Shown here: piece by piece, positions 60,891 to 64,000 of the stretch
Position numbering within the stretch: the stretch's first letter is position 1
Layout: each line of letters begins with the position of its first letter
NCBI GenBank assembly: GCA_028564675.1
Contig: JAOVVO010000206.1
Location: 1-64,000 of the forward strand
Direction of reading: 5' to 3'
Length of the DNA stretch: 64,000 bases
From: Onchocerca lupi
Taxonomy: Eukaryota; Nematoda; Chromadorea; Rhabditida; Onchocercidae
Made by a program: the position numbers and the translations under genes
Notes under the pieces: generated by a model
What the model was told of the DNA's origin: nothing
Databases searched by the model: none
What the model saw: the letters and a program-made list of their open reading frames with translations, nothing else

Positions 60891-63273
60891 CGATAGTTGC
60901 CTCTGTGATATCGTTTATTTTATTCATGATAGCATCATAAGTGTTGCAAAATTCTTGAAATGGATGATGTTCAACTTCATCACAGAGTATAACTTGTTGT
61001 GGCCAACCTTCTTTCAACGTTTTCACTCTTCGAGCACAATAATTTTTTCGCAGATTCCTGTTTCTGGCAAATAATTAATGAAATATATTTATAGCTTAAT
61101 TAGCAATGCTGTCTTTTTCTTATCACTTATCTTTTAAAGCAAAAAAAAGCGAAGAATTTCTTTAAATGATATTTTAAATTAAAAGTTTTATTTATGCTTC
61201 AAATATAAGTGCTTGTTGAAAGTAAAAATTTTTAATTTATTGATTATCAATAATCAATGATTAGTTATTGATATACTAGTGACAAAAATTAAATTTTCTT
61301 CTATTTGATAATTAATAACGTATGGAATATGATTTTTTATGAAAAGCATATATTTGCATTAAATTAAAGTAATGATTGTTGAGTTGATCTATCAAAATTG
61401 TTAATCATTTCTTGAAAAAAAAAGAGAGAGAAAAAAAGAAAATTAAAATTAAGAAATGTAATTAGAAGTATAAGTTAAATGAGAAAACGGGTGACTGTTT
61501 TAATGAAAAGTTTTCCGGAAACTCGTTTCCGGTTGCATTCGACATATGGCTATATAATTTAAAAAAAAAAAAAAAAAAACTGTATTGAAAATAAATAATT
61601 CTCGAAAACTTACGACGAAAATTTGCTGGCAATCATACAGATCGGACAACGCATAATAAAATCTTTTGGACGAAGTATAAGTTCTTCCTTCAGGTTATTT
61701 ATATTTTTGATTTTTGGTGCCTAAAGATTTTTCATTTTTTATTTGAAAATTTTTTTTCAAATATATTTTAAAAATTTAAAAATTTATTAGAAAATTTAAA
61801 ACTAGGAAAAATTATTAATTTCTCATCAATTGATAGCTTTTTGGTTTAATTACACTCAACTTTTGATTTTTTCAATTTATTTTAATTTGGTTCAGAAAAT
61901 GGGAAGAGGAATTGGACAAAATTTTAAAATAGAAATGAATGGATAAATGAAATTTCAATCAATAAATGAAATTTCTTACCAAAATTGGAGTTTGCGGGGA
62001 AATACCGTACTTGCCGATGGTATTATTGAAAATGCCTGGACATGGATGATATTCATTGGTGGAATTAATTGTATTTAATATTGTAATATTTAGGCTTTTT
62101 AGTAGATTCTGCGAATGTTTATATGATTCTGGATATTTCAGGTCACATGGAATCTAAATTAATGAAGATTGTCGGATATTTTTAGACATTTTCATGTGAA
62201 ATTTAAAAAATTAAATCAATGAATATTATAGAAACATGAGATCCAGTCTAATAAAAATTGCTAAATATTTAAGGTTATATGGTATTTAAATCAATTAAAT
62301 TAATGAATTATTAAAAAGAATATGAAATCTAAATCAATAAAAATTGCGGAATAATTCAGATTACATGAGATTTAAAATAATAAAATTGATTTCTAAAAAA
62401 AGCAAAGCAAAATTCTCATATAATCTCGAAATTCGTGGATGTGATATATTATATAAAATGGTTGACATTAAATAAATGAAGAAAAATTATATGGCATTTA
62501 AATTAGGGAAAAGTTTAGTTCTGGAGAAAGTTATTATTGCTGGTTAAGATTAAATTAAAAACTGAATAAGTTTCAGAATAAAAAATTTAATTTTAAATTA
62601 ATTAAAAAGGAATTGAATTATTAAAACGAAATTAATGAAAGTTTTTGATAGAAATGAAAACAAACCATTTCGAGCCTTGAAGCGCATTTATGAATATTTG
62701 TGCGATGACGATGAATTCGTGTCATAAAAGCCGATTCATCATTTGCCCATCCACATTGTGACTAAAAAAATAAAAAATTGCCAACTTTTGCGCAAAAATT
62801 TTTCACTTTGAAATTTTTAAAATCATTTTTTTCCAAAAAAAAAAGAAAAGCGATTTTTAATATTTTTAAGTGATATAATACTGTTGATAAAATTGATAAC
62901 AAAATAATTTGGTTTATGAACAAAAATATTTATCATCTAATTCAGTTGATTTATTTTGCATGCGTGAAAAGATATAGTGATAATCGATTTTATATATTTA
63001 ATCACGTCAACCTAACTAGATTAGGCGTAACTTATCAAAAACATCTCGCTTGAATTAAGCATAATGCTTATTGGAAAAATCCCGTATAAACAATAAAGTG
63101 TAAATGAGAATAATTATTAGTGTATATATCGGAATTTAAGAAATTTAAAATTGAACAATTTTTCTTACAACATTATATTCAGTTGGTGGATAATATTTGC
63201 ATGAGAAGAAATTCGAAAAATTTGCATATTGAGCTAATACTTTATTTTCATAATTTAATCGTATAAAATCATT
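60856..63273 (-). CDS. Cysteine-rich, probably secreted protein, 3' exons (5' part missing)
   Basis: Minus-strand exons 63273-63169, 62761-62666, 62153-61980, 61720-61614 and 61063-60856 join in frame with GT/AG boundaries (690 nt, 229 aa plus TAA at 60858-60856). The text includes FSCKYYPPTEYNVSQCGW, IHKCASRLEMIPCDLKYPES, EYHPCPGIFNN, FIMRCPICMIASKF, NYCARRVKTL, ILCDEVEHHPFQEFCNTYD and an acidic tail EADYHQDSN. There are ten cysteines, an even number, and five N-glycosylation sequons (NFS, NVS, NIT, NST, NNT), which suggests a disulfide-bonded extracellular or luminal protein. No membrane span is seen in this part. The first exon here starts at a TTGCAG acceptor in phase 0, so start codon and signal peptide lie upstream, perhaps beyond 64000. 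I do not recognise the family. The MRCPIC pair alone does not make a zinc finger. Confidence 0.72.
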
Positions 63274-64000
63274 CTGCAATGACAAATTATATGAGCAAAA
63301 TTTTGAAAAATTTTTCATCTAAGATATAAATTAGCAAATAAAATTATCAATAAAAGCGTGAGCGAAAAAAAAAAAAAACGTGAACGACAAATGATTTACA
63401 TAAAAAAAAAACATGAGAAATTAAAAAATATATAAGAAATTAATAGAAAATGATTGCAATATATCATAATGTTATCTTGGATAAGACATTTCATGAAGTA
63501 AATAGCATATCAAAGAAATATTTAAAAGAGAAAAAACTGGATTAAAATTTTTAAAATAACCAAAAAATAAGACAAACAAACATTAAGTTTAGCATTAATA
63601 TGTATTTCTGCAGTAATAATAATAATAAGTATAATTAAAATAGCTATTTGCGTGAATAACATTATCATACATTGCTTTCGTCGAAAAATATATCGTAGAA
63701 AACGATGTGTTTTATTATGATCATTCTAAAATTAACATTTTATTTGCTATTCAAAATGTTTTTTAAAAATAATTAATGGATGAATTTAGTTGTATCATCT
63801 TTTTCTTTTTTCGTTTTCATTATTTTACATCAGTTTATTTTCATAGTGTAATTGAAATTTTCAATAAAATTCTTAACAGAAATTTAAAGATATCTGATTT
63901 TTTTGTAATTAACAAATTCGCACTGATTAAAATTTTATCTTACATTACTAATTATTCATTTCATATTATTTTCTTCTAATTGCACACCTTATCAAATATT
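63274..64000. other. Upstream part of the secreted-protein gene; no exon found
   Basis: AT-rich DNA, probably intron or 5' region of the minus-strand gene. A donor-like ATGTAAGAT on the minus strand near 63940 has no convincing coding text before it. The plus-strand frame at 63776-63979 is low complexity. Confidence 0.4.

Noticed and set aside
60868..61074. Plus-strand 68-codon frame
   Set aside because: Antisense shadow of the last exon of the minus-strand secreted-protein gene.

Overview
The window is very AT-rich nuclear DNA from a nematode, most probably a filarial (onchocercid) spirurid. The evidence is: genes split into many small exons with T-rich 3' splice sites; a nematode-sized BarH homeobox gene; a CED-7-like ABCA transporter; a nad5 fragment that only reads in the invertebrate mitochondrial code; and a short fragment that looks like a bacterial (Wolbachia-type) cytochrome oxidase subunit I gene, as expected in filarial genomes. 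Species cannot be fixed from the sequence. All gene models were built by eye from frame continuity and splice signals.

Layout. 1-203 (-): first 67 codons of an unrecognised gene that leaves the window on the left. 204-9563: gene-poor DNA with simple repeats. 9564-14125 (-): complete four-exon BarH homeobox gene (ceh-30/ceh-31 type, 328 aa). 14.1-28.6 kb: about 14.5 kb without a supported gene, holding several degenerate tandem repeats and a 2.1 kb foldback with ~0.9 kb arms; some patches look like cis-regulatory DNA for the homeobox gene. 28.6-33.1 kb: a graveyard of decayed elements, with two Helitron Rep/helicase fragments, a composite repeat, and a nuclear copy of mitochondrial nad5 split into two head-to-head pieces.

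33.58-49.92 kb (+): a 30-exon ABCA full transporter (1594 aa by this model, both nucleotide-binding domains intact, one GC-AG intron), with the Wolbachia-like cox1 scrap in intron 9. 53.4-56.3 kb (+): eight exons of a class I SAM-methyltransferase-like/spermidine-synthase-fold protein whose 5' end is unresolved. 57.9 and 59.3 kb: tRNA-Glu(UUC) (+) and tRNA-Leu(CAG) (-). 60.86-63.27 kb (-): five 3' exons of a cysteine-rich, probably glycosylated secreted protein, unrecognised, with a 46-bp repeat array overlapping its stop codon.

The genes are not an operon: strands alternate and spacings are kilobases. If the transporter is the CED-7 orthologue it would act at the plasma membrane in clearance of apoptotic cells; the BarH factor would act in cell-fate choice. 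No functional link between them is visible. I found no CRISPR array, phage, gene cassette or clearly new molecular system. The most interesting items are the foldback, the two organelle/endosymbiont-derived insertions around the transporter, the rearranged Helitron, and the arrays near the homeobox and secreted-protein genes.
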